A stretch of DNA of 64,000 nucleotides, taken from assembly GCA_000474255.1 (NCBI GenBank), contig BATO01000016.1:1-64000 (forward strand), in the 5' to 3' direction. Below the pieces are notes generated by a model that saw nothing but the letters and a program-made list of their open reading frames with translations, searched no databases and was not told the DNA's origin. The translations under genes and the position numbers were made by a program. Source of the stretch: Aquipseudomonas alcaligenes MRY13-0052. GTDB lineage: Bacteria; Pseudomonadota; Gammaproteobacteria; Pseudomonadales; Pseudomonadaceae. This document shows positions 51,669-60,315 of this stretch, one piece after another. Numbering within the stretch: position 1 is the stretch's first letter; the number at the start of each line of letters is the position of its first letter.

Positions 51669-54572
51669 ATGAACCGCACGCTGTCTCCGCTCGCCCGCTG
51701 CGTCGCCCTCGCCCTGACCGGCTTCTCCACCTTCGCCGGTGCCGCCACCGTCACCGTGAACACCGCCACCACCACCGGCCAGGTGCTCACCGGGGAAACC
51801 ACCCTGCAGGTAGGCAGTGCAGGCAGCATCACTACCAGCGGCAAGAGCGTGGAACTGAAGAACGCCACCAGCGGCGCCGGGGTGATCGTCGACAACAGCG
51901 GCCTGATCAAGTCCACAGGCGATCGCGGCCTCGACAGCTCGGGCAGCAACGCCTCGCGCACCTACCAGATCATCAACCGCGAAGGCGCCACCATCGACGC
52001 CTCCAAGCAGGGCATCCGCATCAGCGGCGACCTGGCCGGCACCCACGTGACCATCGACAACGCCGGCACCCTCATTTCCCAGACCGACCGCGCGATCATG
52101 CTCAAGGACCTCAAGACCAATGTGCAGATCGACATCACCAACCGCGCCACCGGCCTGATCCGCGGCGTACGCGAAGACGCCATGCGCGTCGGCAACAACG
52201 CCACCATCACCAACTATGGCGAGATCAGCAGCGGCGACATGACCAACGCCGACGCCAAGTTCGACGGCATCGACTTCGACGCCTCCACCGGCGGCAAGGT
52301 GGAGAACCACGGCACCCTCTCAGGCGGCCGCCACGGCATCACCACCGATGTCGGCGCCGAACTGATCAACTACGCGGGCGGCGTGATCATCGGCCGCAAC
52401 GGCTCGGGCTTCGGCTCCGACGGCAACGGTCGCGTCACCAACTACGGGCGCATCACCGGCGCCTACAACGGCCTGGTGCCGGACGGTGACGGCGATGGCG
52501 TGGACATCGACGGCGAGGGCTGGATCGACAATCACGGCATCATCGAAGGCACCGGTGCCGGCGGTTTCAAGGACGGCTCGGCCAACACCAGCGAAGGCAT
52601 CGCCATGGGCGGCGGCACCATTTATAACCGCGCCGGCGCCACCATCAGCGGCGCGGCCAACGCCATCCTCATCGACGACAGCGCCACCGGCGGCGCGCCC
52701 TATGCCACCTACCTGGAGAACTTCGGGCAGATCCTCGGCCTGGGCGGCGATGCGGTGCGCATCATCGGCGACAAGAACGACACCGTGATCAACGGTGGCC
52801 TGATCAGCAGCACCGGCGGCGTGGCCCTGGACCTGGGCGGCGGTGCCGACAGCCTGACTCTGCGCAGCGGCAGCCAGTTCGTCGGCCTGGTGGACGGCGG
52901 CGCCGGCCGCGACGCGCTGACCCTGGATGATGTCGGCGGCGGCAGCTTCGGCAACAGCGCCAACTTCGAATGGCTGAAGGTCAGCGCCGGACGCTGGACC
53001 CTGGATACGCAAGACTTCAGCGAAGGCGGCGAAGTGCTGGCCGGCGCCGAGCTGGTCAACCTCGGTCGCATCGGCGGCACCCTGGGCGTCGCCTCGGGCG
53101 CCACCTACGCCGGCGGCGGCCATGTGGATAACCTCAACCTGGCCGCCGGTTCCACCCTGGCCTTCGCCGTAGCCGCCGATGGCAGCCACAGCCCGCTGCT
53201 GGCCGACGGGCACGTCGCCCTCGATGGCGCCCGCCTGGACGTGCGCGCCAGCGCCGGCACCTACCCGAACACCCGCCACTACCAGGTGATCCAGGCCGCC
53301 GACGGCGTCAGCGGCCGCTTCGCCAGCGTCACCAGCAACTTCGCCTTCCTCACCCCGACCCTGCGCTACGAAGCCGACAGCGTGGAGCTGGACCTGACCC
53401 GCAACGACGTTGCCTTCGCCGACGTGGCCACCAACGGCAACGGCGCCAATGTCGCCAACAGCATCAGCGCCCAGGGCAGCCCGCAGCTGTACAACGCCCT
53501 GGTCACCAGCAGCACCAGCGAAGCCCGCGACGCGCTCGACCAGCTGGCTGCACCGAACAACGCCAGCCTCGCCGGCAGCACCCTGGGCAGCACCAGCCAG
53601 GTCAGCGGCGCCATGCTCGGCGCCCTGCAGTCCTTCAGCGGCGGCCTCGGCGGCAACCTGCAGAGTTCGCTGAACGTCGAAGACGGCCCGCTGCTGGCCG
53701 CCACCGGCGTGCCGGCGGATGCCCGCAACCTCAACGACCCGTCCGCTCGCGGCCGCCTCTGGGTCCAGGCCCTGGGCAGCCACGGCAACCTCGACGGCAG
53801 CCAGGGCGGCCACGACCTGGACAGCGACACCCGTGGCGCCGTGGTCGGCGCCGACTGGGCCATGGGCAGCGACTGGCGCCTGGGCGTGCTCGGCGGTTAT
53901 TCGCGCACCGACCTGGAGGCCGGCAGCGGCTTCGAAGGCGATGTCGACAGCCTGCACCTGGGCGTCTACGGCCTGCGCCAGGACGGCCCGGTGGCCCTGC
54001 GCCTGGGTGCTGCCTACAGCCGCCACGACGGCGACAGCAAGCGCGACGTGGCCTTCGGCGGCTTCACCGACCACCTGCGCGGCAGCTATGACGCCGAAAG
54101 CTTCCAGGCCTTCACCGAGGTGGGTTACGCCATGGGCAGCGGCAACATCCAGGCCGAACCCTTCGCCGGCATCGGCTACCAGTACTACGCCCGCGACAGC
54201 TACGACGAGAAAGGCGGCGCCGCCGCCCTGCACGTGGACGACCAGGACCAGGGCAACCTCACCAGCACCTTCGGCGTGCGCATCGCCCGCCTCGACACCC
54301 TGGACAACGGCATGGCCTTCACCCCGCGCCTCTCGGTGGCCTGGCGCCACGTCTACGGCAACGTCGACAGCAGCACCCGCCAGTCCTTCCTCAGCGGCGG
54401 CAGCGCCTTCAGCGTCGAAGGCAGCGCCCTGGACCGCAACAGCCTGCTGCTGGACGCCGGCTTCGACATCGGCCTGAGCAGCACCCAGAGCGTGGGCCTG
54501 GGCTACAGCGGCGAGCTGGGCGGCAACGCGCAGAACCACGCCATCGTCGCCCAGTGGCAGATGGGGTTCTAA
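51669..54572 (+). CDS. Autotransporter (type Va) outer-membrane protein
   Basis: This 967-residue protein has signal peptide MNRTLSPLARCVALALTGFS, cleaved after AGA near residue 25. The passenger has a repetitive beta-helix pattern (for example TIDNAGTLISQTDRAIMLKD, VENHGTLSGGRHGITTDVGA). The C-terminal autotransporter barrel begins near residue 695 (GRLWVQALGSHGNLDGSQGG) and ends in QWQMGF with a terminal Phe. It exposes a surface domain of unknown target. No catalytic triad of a protease or lipase is evident in the passenger. Confidence 0.92.
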   Translation: MNRTLSPLARCVALALTGFSTFAGAATVTVNTATTTGQVLTGETTLQVGSAGSITTSGKSVELKNATSGAGVIVDNSGLIKSTGDRGLDSSGSNASRTYQIINREGATIDASKQGIRISGDLAGTHVTIDNAGTLISQTDRAIMLKDLKTNVQIDITNRATGLIRGVREDAMRVGNNATITNYGEISSGDMTNADAKFDGIDFDASTGGKVENHGTLSGGRHGITTDVGAELINYAGGVIIGRNGSGFGSDGNGRVTNYGRITGAYNGLVPDGDGDGVDIDGEGWIDNHGIIEGTGAGGFKDGSANTSEGIAMGGGTIYNRAGATISGAANAILIDDSATGGAPYATYLENFGQILGLGGDAVRIIGDKNDTVINGGLISSTGGVALDLGGGADSLTLRSGSQFVGLVDGGAGRDALTLDDVGGGSFGNSANFEWLKVSAGRWTLDTQDFSEGGEVLAGAELVNLGRIGGTLGVASGATYAGGGHVDNLNLAAGSTLAFAVAADGSHSPLLADGHVALDGARLDVRASAGTYPNTRHYQVIQAADGVSGRFASVTSNFAFLTPTLRYEADSVELDLTRNDVAFADVATNGNGANVANSISAQGSPQLYNALVTSSTSEARDALDQLAAPNNASLAGSTLGSTSQVSGAMLGALQSFSGGLGGNLQSSLNVEDGPLLAATGVPADARNLNDPSARGRLWVQALGSHGNLDGSQGGHDLDSDTRGAVVGADWAMGSDWRLGVLGGYSRTDLEAGSGFEGDVDSLHLGVYGLRQDGPVALRLGAAYSRHDGDSKRDVAFGGFTDHLRGSYDAESFQAFTEVGYAMGSGNIQAEPFAGIGYQYYARDSYDEKGGAAALHVDDQDQGNLTSTFGVRIARLDTLDNGMAFTPRLSVAWRHVYGNVDSSTRQSFLSGGSAFSVEGSALDRNSLLLDAGFDIGLSSTQSVGLGYSGELGGNAQNHAIVAQWQMGF

Positions 54573-54577
54573 ACGCA

Positions 54578-54599
54578 AAGGGGCCGCTACGCGGCCCTT
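54578..54599 (+). terminator. Hairpin after the autotransporter gene
   Basis: AAGGGGCCGC-TAC-GCGGCCCTT forms a near-perfect stem 5 bases after the stop, with a short T tail, then runs into a REP element at 54598-54620. Confidence 0.6.
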
Positions 54600-54891
54600 C
54601 GCGGCTGAAGCCGCTCCCACGGGTGGCGCCGAGCGTCGCCCGCACTGTGGAGCATCCCGCTGGGTAGGGTGGATAACGCTCTTTTATCCACCGAGCGGAG
54701 CCCATCCCAGCACCACTGCTAACCCCGTGGAATTCATTCGCGATGGAGTCACTCGCCACCTGCCACGCTGTTCGGGTGGCAGATTCTTCGCGGCTGAAGC
54801 CGCTCCCACAGGGGGGCACTGCGCACTGGCCGAGCAGGGAGGCATCCTGAAGTACCGCGACGGTGGACCGGTGAAGCGGGGTCCACCCTAC
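54598..54891. repeat. REP, composite repeat and inverted GTAGG element
   Basis: The 383-base gap 54573-54955 has no gene. It contains a REP (54598-54620, CGCGGCTGAAGCCGCTCCCA), the third composite unit (54664-54810) and an inverted GTAGG-type element (54862-54891). Confidence 0.78.
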
Positions 54892-54955
54892 GGTCGCCGG
54901 GTGCGGCGTGCCTCGGAATGCGGCTCGAGCCCCTACAACCCGCGAAGCGCTTCCT

Positions 54956-55672
54956 TCAATAGGCGCGGCAGGCCCCCAGGGCCACGGTTTCCAGCAGGCG
55001 TTCCTTGCGCTGGCTTTCGCCGTCGAACTCGGCGATCGGGGGTTGGTGGCTGGCGGGGTTGGTGAAGGCGAGGCTAACCATCAGCTTGTAGGTCTGGTAG
55101 CGGTTGCGCACCGGGCGGGTGCCGGGGCAGTCGGGGAAGTTGCCGCTCTCGGTCACCAGCACTTCCTGGCAGTTTTCATCGTCCAGGTGCTTTTCATAGC
55201 GGTCGGTGCCGCTGCGGTAGGTCTTGCCGGCGCATTTGAGCCGGCGCACCGACTTGCTGCAGAACCCCGGCGCCGTGCAGCTCTCGCTGCTGTCGCGCTC
55301 CGTCCGGTCTTCCTTGGACTCGCGCCAGTAGGCGCGGATGTCGTAGCGCAGCCCACTCTCCCGGCTGGCGAGGAAGAAGGAGCGGCCGGAATAGGCTTCC
55401 GACGGCACGCTGACGCTGAAGTCGCTGCGCTCGTTGTGCAGGCGCATGTCGGCGGACCACATGGGCTTCGGGTTGAACTCCAGCCCCATATGGCCCTGGC
55501 GCAGTTGCACCTCGTCGCTCAATTGCAGGGGCTGGCTGTCGCGGGTGTAGAGGTAGCCCTGGCTGCTGAGGTTGTTGAGGCCGCTGCAGCCGGCCAGGGA
55601 AAGGCCCAGCAGGCCCATGAGCAGGGAGGTCGGCAGCGCGCGTCGAGTGCGGGCCGGTGGAACAGGAAGCAT
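54956..55672 (-). CDS. Uncharacterised lipoprotein
   Basis: This 238-residue protein has a lipobox LSLAGC in the signal MLPVPPARTRRALPTSLLMG... and a cysteine-rich central part (SESCTAPGFCSKSVRRLKCA; DDENCQEVLV; FPDCPGTRP). It ends GACRAY. The ATG at 55672 is preferred because AAGGA lies 9 bases upstream; 55681 is also possible. I recognise no family. It lies 58 bases after the XRE-type gene and may share its transcript. Disulfide-bonded envelope protein is the most that can be inferred. Confidence 0.75.
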   Translation of the reverse strand: MLPVPPARTRRALPTSLLMGLLGLSLAGCSGLNNLSSQGYLYTRDSQPLQLSDEVQLRQGHMGLEFNPKPMWSADMRLHNERSDFSVSVPSEAYSGRSFFLASRESGLRYDIRAYWRESKEDRTERDSSESCTAPGFCSKSVRRLKCAGKTYRSGTDRYEKHLDDENCQEVLVTESGNFPDCPGTRPVRNRYQTYKLMVSLAFTNPASHQPPIAEFDGESQRKERLLETVALGACRAY

Positions 55673-55730
55673 GGCGTTCATTCCTTGATCAGAAGATTGC
55701 AGTCCGTGGTCGAGGTAGCGGCTAGGCCGC

Positions 55731-56549
55731 TCACTCGATCTCGAACAGCCCGTTCTTCAACGGCGCGACGTCCAGGCGCTGGCGGATGTCGGCGTCGATG
55801 CGCGGGTCGTCGGGGCGGTAGAGCATCACCTGGCGGTAGGCGCTGACGCGGTTGATCTCCGGGCCCAGGTATTCCCACACCACACGGGTGCAGGCGGGGT
55901 TGCGGCGGTCGCCGCTGGAGACGCCGGTCTTCAGGCCGTTGAGGCGGGTGATGCGGCTCTTGAAGCTGGGGATGAGGATGGTCTGGCTCATCTCGTTGAC
56001 GGTGAGCGACTCGTAGTCCATCAGGAACACCCGGTCCTGCAACTGGAAGGCGGCGCCCAGGTAGCGGCAGCGCACCCAGTCCTCGGCCTGCACGTCGGTG
56101 CTGCTGGAGCGCTCCTGGCGTTCCTGGCGCTCGAAGAGGAAGGTGCCGCGCTCCTCCCACAGGTGCACCAGGGACAGCAGGATGGTGCCGGGCACCGACA
56201 TGCAGTTGGAGTATTCGAAGTAGTAGCCGCAATAACGCGACAGGTTGCCGGACTCCTCCCGCAGCGGGCGCAGCAGGTCCAGCAACGGGTCGCTGGCCGG
56301 GGTCGCGCCGCTTTCCGGACGGCGCGCGCCGATCAGGCGGGCGAACTGTTCGGCCGGCAGGCTCAGCTCGTAATCCTCGACACCGAAGAAATCACCGATG
56401 CGCTTGAGGTTGTAGGCCGTCGGACGGCTCTGCCCGCTGAGGTACTTGTTGAACTGCGCACGGTTGATCGCCAGCTTGCGGCAAACCTCCGCGATAGAGC
56501 GGTAGTGGCTGCAGAGCAGCTTGAGGTTTTCCCCCAGATTGTCCGACAA
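55731..56549 (-). CDS. XRE-type HTH regulator with unknown C-terminal domain
   Basis: This 272-residue protein has an N-terminal Cro/CI-like HTH (residues about 5-60: HYRSIAEVCRKLAINRAQFN, KYLSGQSRPTAYNLKRIGDF, then FGVEDYELSL). The C-terminal region of about 190 residues (ESGNLSRYCGYYFEYSNCMS, VPGTILLSLVHLWEERGTFL) has no recognised domain. It is upstream of the lipoprotein and divergent from the AGCS symporter, so it may regulate either. The start ATG at 56549 fits. Confidence 0.82.
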   Translation of the reverse strand: MSDNLGENLKLLCSHYRSIAEVCRKLAINRAQFNKYLSGQSRPTAYNLKRIGDFFGVEDYELSLPAEQFARLIGARRPESGATPASDPLLDLLRPLREESGNLSRYCGYYFEYSNCMSVPGTILLSLVHLWEERGTFLFERQERQERSSSTDVQAEDWVRCRYLGAAFQLQDRVFLMDYESLTVNEMSQTILIPSFKSRITRLNGLKTGVSSGDRRNPACTRVVWEYLGPEINRVSAYRQVMLYRPDDPRIDADIRQRLDVAPLKNGLFEIE

Positions 56550-56717
56550 GGTCTGAACTCCCCCGATGCGAGCGGCGCGAATATAGCATCAACTCGCGTC
56601 ACTTCGGATAAACCTGCGAAATTGCCTGACCAATGGCCCTTGGCCAAACATGCGCGCCTTGGCCACGACCCGCTCGCGGCGTTCACCGTCCGAACAATAA
56701 GAATCGAGGAATTCTCC

Positions 56718-58166
56718 ATGCTCGAAATGCTCAACGATTTCCTGTCCGGGAAAGTGCTCATCGTGCTGATCGTCGGCTTGGGCAGCTACTTCACGCTGCG
56801 CTCCCGCTTCGTTCAGTTCCGTCACTTCGGCCATATGTTCGGCGTGTTCAAGGAATCCATCCGTGGCCAGGCTGGCCAGCTGAGCTCCTTCCAGGCCCTG
56901 ATGCTGAGCCTCGCCGGCCGCGTCGGCGCGGGCAACATCGCCGGTGTCGGCATCGCCGTGACCCTCGGCGGCCCGGGCGCCGTGTTCTGGATGTGGGTGA
57001 CCGCCCTGGTCGGCATGTCCAGCAGCTTCTTCGAGTGCACCCTGGCCCAGGTCTACAAGCGCGCCGACGGCGACGGCCTGTACCGCGGCGGCCCGTCCTA
57101 CTACATCCAGCACGGCCTGAAACTGCGCTGGATGGCGATGGTGTTCGCGATCCTGCTGCTGGTCACCTACGGCTTCGCCTTCAACGGCCTGCAGTCCTTC
57201 ACCGTCACCCACTCGCTGGAAAACGCCTTCGGCCTTCCGGTGCAGTACACCGGCATCGGCCTGGCCGTGCTGCTGGGCCTGGTGTTCATTGGCGGCATCA
57301 AGCGCATCGCCTCGGTCTCCGACCTGCTGGTCCCGGTGAAAACCCTGGCCTACATCGGCGTGACCCTGTACGTGATCGCCACCCAGATCGAACTGGTCCC
57401 GGACATGCTGGTGACCATCGTCAAGAGCGCCTTCGGCCTGGAACCGGCCTTCGCCGGCCTGCTGGGCAGCGCCATCGTGATGGGCGTGAAGCGCGGCGTG
57501 TTCGCCAACGAAGCCGGCCTGGGCAGTGCGCCCAACGTCGCCGCCGTGGCCGCCGTGAAACACCCGGCCGCCCAGGGCGTGGTCCAGGCGTTCAGCGTGT
57601 TCCTCGACACCTTCGTGATCTGCACCTGCACCGCGCTGCTGATCCTGCTCTCCGGCTTCTACACCCCGGGCTTCGAAGGCGACGGCATCGTCCTGACCCA
57701 GAACTCGCTGGCCGCCGTGGTCGGTGACTGGGGCCGCATCTTCGTCAGCGTGGCACTGAGCCTCTTCGTCTTCACCTGCATCCTCTACAACTACTACCTC
57801 GGCGAGAACGCCCTGCAGTTCCTCCTCGGCCGTAGCCGTGTGGCCCTGCTGAGCTACCGTGGCCTGGTCCTGGCGCTGATCTGCTGGGGCTCGATGCAGA
57901 ACCTGGGCACCGTGTTCGCCTTCGCCGACATCACCATGACCTGCCTGGCCTTCGTCAACCTGATCGCCCTGGCCATGCTGATCAAGGTCGGCCTGCGGGT
58001 GATGCGCGACTACGACGAGCAGCGCAAGGCCGGCATCGACCAGCCGGTGTTCGACTCCGCCAAGTTCGCCGACCTGGACCTGGACCGCGCCGCCTGGCCG
58101 GCCAACCCAGCCGTCGAGGCAGCGCCGCAACAGGCCCCTGCCGGCCTGGCGGAAAGCCACCGCTAA
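56718..58166 (+). CDS. AGCS family alanine/glycine:cation symporter
   Basis: This 482-residue sodium/amino-acid symporter has about 10-11 membrane helices. The AGCS signature is seen in LSLAGRVGAGNIAGVGIAVT near residue 75 and in GVKRGVFANEAGLGSAPNVA near residue 255. It begins MLEMLNDFLSGKVLIVLIVG behind CGAGGAATTCTCC. AGCS proteins import alanine or glycine with Na+ or H+. It precedes the asparaginase gene on the same strand, as in P. aeruginosa, suggesting amino-acid scavenging (possibly Asn). Confidence 0.92.
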   Translation: MLEMLNDFLSGKVLIVLIVGLGSYFTLRSRFVQFRHFGHMFGVFKESIRGQAGQLSSFQALMLSLAGRVGAGNIAGVGIAVTLGGPGAVFWMWVTALVGMSSSFFECTLAQVYKRADGDGLYRGGPSYYIQHGLKLRWMAMVFAILLLVTYGFAFNGLQSFTVTHSLENAFGLPVQYTGIGLAVLLGLVFIGGIKRIASVSDLLVPVKTLAYIGVTLYVIATQIELVPDMLVTIVKSAFGLEPAFAGLLGSAIVMGVKRGVFANEAGLGSAPNVAAVAAVKHPAAQGVVQAFSVFLDTFVICTCTALLILLSGFYTPGFEGDGIVLTQNSLAAVVGDWGRIFVSVALSLFVFTCILYNYYLGENALQFLLGRSRVALLSYRGLVLALICWGSMQNLGTVFAFADITMTCLAFVNLIALAMLIKVGLRVMRDYDEQRKAGIDQPVFDSAKFADLDLDRAAWPANPAVEAAPQQAPAGLAESHR

Positions 58167-58186
58167 GCGCTCCCCGCGCTGCACCG

Positions 58187-58221
58187 GATGCCGCTTCTCC
58201 GCCCTGCGGGGAAGCGGCATC
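58187..58221 (+). terminator. Hairpin after the AGCS gene
   Basis: GATGCCGCTTC pairs with GAAGCGGCATC in an 11-bp stem with no T-tail, 20 bases after the stop. It may attenuate readthrough into the asparaginase gene. Confidence 0.5.
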
Positions 58222-58325
58222 GTCGTATCAGGCAACAGTTTCTGGTGGGATCGGCTCGCGATAGCGGCCAGATTCGGCGTTATGCTGGCCCACCGTTTTA
58301 TTCCCCGAGTGAACCAGGACAAGGC

Positions 58326-59315
58326 ATGAGCGCAGTCAACAACCTCTTCGTCCTCTATACCGGCGGCACCATCGGCATGCTGCAGACGGCCCAGGGCCTG
58401 GCCCCGGCCGGTGGCTTCGAGGCGCGCATGCGCGAGCACCTGGCCAGCACCGGCGCGCCGGCGCCGCAGTTCGCCTTCCACGAAATGCTGCCGCTGCTGG
58501 ACAGCGCCAACATGACCCAGGCCCAGTGGCTGGCGATGCGCGACCGCATCGTCGACGCAGTGGTCGAAGGCGGCCACGACGCCGTGCTGCTGCTGCACGG
58601 CACCGACACCCTGGCCTACAGCGCCGCCGCCTTGAGCTTCCTGCTGCTGGGCCTCGGCGTGCCGGTGGTGCTCACCGGCGCCATGCTCCCGGCGGGCGCC
58701 GAAGGCAGCGATGCCTGGCCCAACCTGTGCGGCGCGCTCGCGGCCCTGCAAACCGGCGTGGAGCCGGGCGTGCACCTGTATTTCAACGGCGAGCTGATGC
58801 ATGGCGCGCGGGTGAGCAAGCTGCGCAGCGACGCCTTCGACGCCTTCACCGTGCTGCCACGCCAGCGCAACGGCGAACGTGCCGACGTGCTGCCCGCCCT
58901 GCTCGGCTTCAATACCCGTCGCGCACCGGTGAACCTGGCGGTGCTGCCGCTGTTCCCCGGCCTGCAGGCGAACCATGTGCAGGCGCTGCTGGATTCCGGT
59001 GCGCAAGGTCTGTTGCTGGAGTGCTACGGCAGCGGCACCGGCCCGTCCGACAACGCCGAGCTGCTGGCTGTGCTCAAGGCCGCGCACCAGCGCGGCGTGG
59101 TGCTAGCCGCCATCAGCCAGTGCCCGGCCGGGCATGTGGAATTCGGCGTCTACGCCGCCGGCAGCCAACTGGCGGCCAGCGGCCTGGTTTCGGCCGGCGG
59201 CATGACCCGCGAAGCCGCCCTGGCCAAGCTGTTCGCCCTGATCGGCGCCGGCCTCGCCCCCGCCGATGTCGAACGCTGGTTCGCCCTGGACCTGTGCGGC
59301 GAACGGGTAGCCTGA
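58326..59315 (+). CDS. ansA: L-asparaginase
   Basis: This 329-residue asparaginase hydrolyses asparagine to aspartate and ammonia. The two catalytic Thr regions are FVLYTGGTIGMLQTAQG near the N-terminus and LLLHGTDTLAYSAAALSFLL near residue 85, with the conserved Lys in the PAGAEGSDAWPN to HGARVSKLRSDAF span. No signal peptide is seen, so it is cytoplasmic (type I-like). The ATG at 58326 follows GGACAAGGC. It fits with the AGCS importer upstream in Asn use. Confidence 0.93.
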   Translation: MSAVNNLFVLYTGGTIGMLQTAQGLAPAGGFEARMREHLASTGAPAPQFAFHEMLPLLDSANMTQAQWLAMRDRIVDAVVEGGHDAVLLLHGTDTLAYSAAALSFLLLGLGVPVVLTGAMLPAGAEGSDAWPNLCGALAALQTGVEPGVHLYFNGELMHGARVSKLRSDAFDAFTVLPRQRNGERADVLPALLGFNTRRAPVNLAVLPLFPGLQANHVQALLDSGAQGLLLECYGSGTGPSDNAELLAVLKAAHQRGVVLAAISQCPAGHVEFGVYAAGSQLAASGLVSAGGMTREAALAKLFALIGAGLAPADVERWFALDLCGERVA

Positions 59316-59373
59316 CGAACCGCCAGGGCCGCGCCGCGGCCCCAACCACCGCCCGCACGACCTAACCGGCGTG

Positions 59374-59460
59374 CTTAGGGTGGACCCCGCTTCACCGGTC
59401 CACCGTTGCGGAGCTCCAGGCGACACCGCCGGTGGATGAAAAAGGCGTCATCCACCCTAC
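59374..59460. repeat. Inverted pair of GTAGG-type repeats
   Basis: 59374-59404 (TTAGGGTGGACC...GGTCCACC) faces 59431-59460 (GGTGGATG...CATCCACCCTAC). They lie just before the VapB-like gene. Confidence 0.7.
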
Positions 59461-59481
59461 ACACGGATGGGAGACCGAGAC

Positions 59482-59682
59482 ATGCGGATCACCGTCACCC
59501 TCGACGACACGCTCTACCAGCAGGCATTGGAAATGGCCGATCCGGATATGGATGAGGCCGATATCTTCCACGAAGTCTTCAGGACCTTCGTACGCGTCCA
59601 GGCAGGGAAACGCCTACCCGCCCTGGGGTCCAAGGCACCCGAAATGCAGGACGTGCCACGTCACCGTGAAGACGGGGCGTGA
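59482..59682 (+). CDS. Orphan VapB-type antitoxin-like protein
   Basis: This 66-residue protein starts MRITVTLDDTLYQQALEMAD, the N-terminal ribbon-helix-helix pattern of VapB (DUF2191-type) antitoxins, followed by a short C-terminal tail (GSKAPEMQDVPRHREDGA). No PIN-domain VapC toxin follows; the next gene is the convergent CBS protein. It is either a solitary DNA-binding regulator or a remnant of a lost TA pair. The start ATG has GGGAGA upstream. Confidence 0.75.
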   Translation: MRITVTLDDTLYQQALEMADPDMDEADIFHEVFRTFVRVQAGKRLPALGSKAPEMQDVPRHREDGA

Positions 59683-59706
59683 CCATTAACGTTCCGGCGA
59701 CACGAC

Positions 59707-60147
59707 TCAGGTCACCTCACCCCGGATGTACTGCTCCAGGTGCTGGATCAGCGCGTCCTGCTCGGCGATGGCTTCCTTGACCAGGTCGCCGATGGACAGC
59801 AGGCCGACCAGTCGGCCGTCTTCCACCACCGGCAGGTGGCGCAGGTGGCGGTCGGTCATCAGCGCCATGCACTCGCGGATGCTTTGCCGGCCATTCACCG
59901 TCAGCACCGCTTCGGTCATGAATTCGCGCACCGGCGTGACCACCGACGAACGCCCCTGAAGCACACCCCGGCGGGCGTAGTCACGCTCGCTGACGATGCC
60001 CACCAGGCGGCCCTCCTCGACCACCGGCAAGGCGCCGATATTGTGTTCGGCCAGCAGGCGCAGGGCATCGAGCATCGGCACTTCGGCGCCGACGGTGTGC
60101 ACCTGCTGGAGCGGCTTGGCGTGGAGCATCTGGGCAACGGTCTTCAT
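59707..60147 (-). CDS. CBS domain protein
   Basis: This 146-residue protein is made of two CBS motifs (MLDALRLLAEHNIGALPVVE with LVGIVSERDYARR, then SIRECMALMTDRHLRHLPVV with LVGLLSIGDLVKE). CBS pairs bind adenosyl nucleotides such as AMP or ATP and regulate partners. The ATG at 60147 begins MKTVAQMLHAKPLQQVHTVG; an upstream extension in the same frame lacks support. It has no other domain and no obvious partner; it is downstream of the pyruvate carboxylase genes but past their terminator. Confidence 0.88.
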   Translation of the reverse strand: MKTVAQMLHAKPLQQVHTVGAEVPMLDALRLLAEHNIGALPVVEEGRLVGIVSERDYARRGVLQGRSSVVTPVREFMTEAVLTVNGRQSIRECMALMTDRHLRHLPVVEDGRLVGLLSIGDLVKEAIAEQDALIQHLEQYIRGEVT

Positions 60148-60268
60148 CGGTGAACCCCTCGGTGATCGTGATTGGCGCCCAGCATGCCGTCGCCGGCCGG
60201 TGCCCGGCCAAACGGTGATTTGCATGGCGGCCATTGAAAGTTTTGTGGCCGAGACCTGGAAGAAGCGC

Positions 60269-60295
60269 AAAAAAAGGGGAGCCCGTGGGCTCCCC
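60269..60295 (-). terminator. Intrinsic terminator of the pyruvate carboxylase operon
   Basis: GGGGAGCCC and GGGCTCCCC with a 2-base loop are followed on the minus strand by TTTTTTT, 20 bases after the subunit B stop. Confidence 0.93.
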
Positions 60296-60315
60296 AGGGG
60301 ACTGCTTGCTCGGGA

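Noticed and set aside
59683-59706. VapC toxin gene after the VapB-like gene
   Set aside because: Only 24 bases separate its stop from the convergent CBS gene, so there is no room for a PIN-domain protein.
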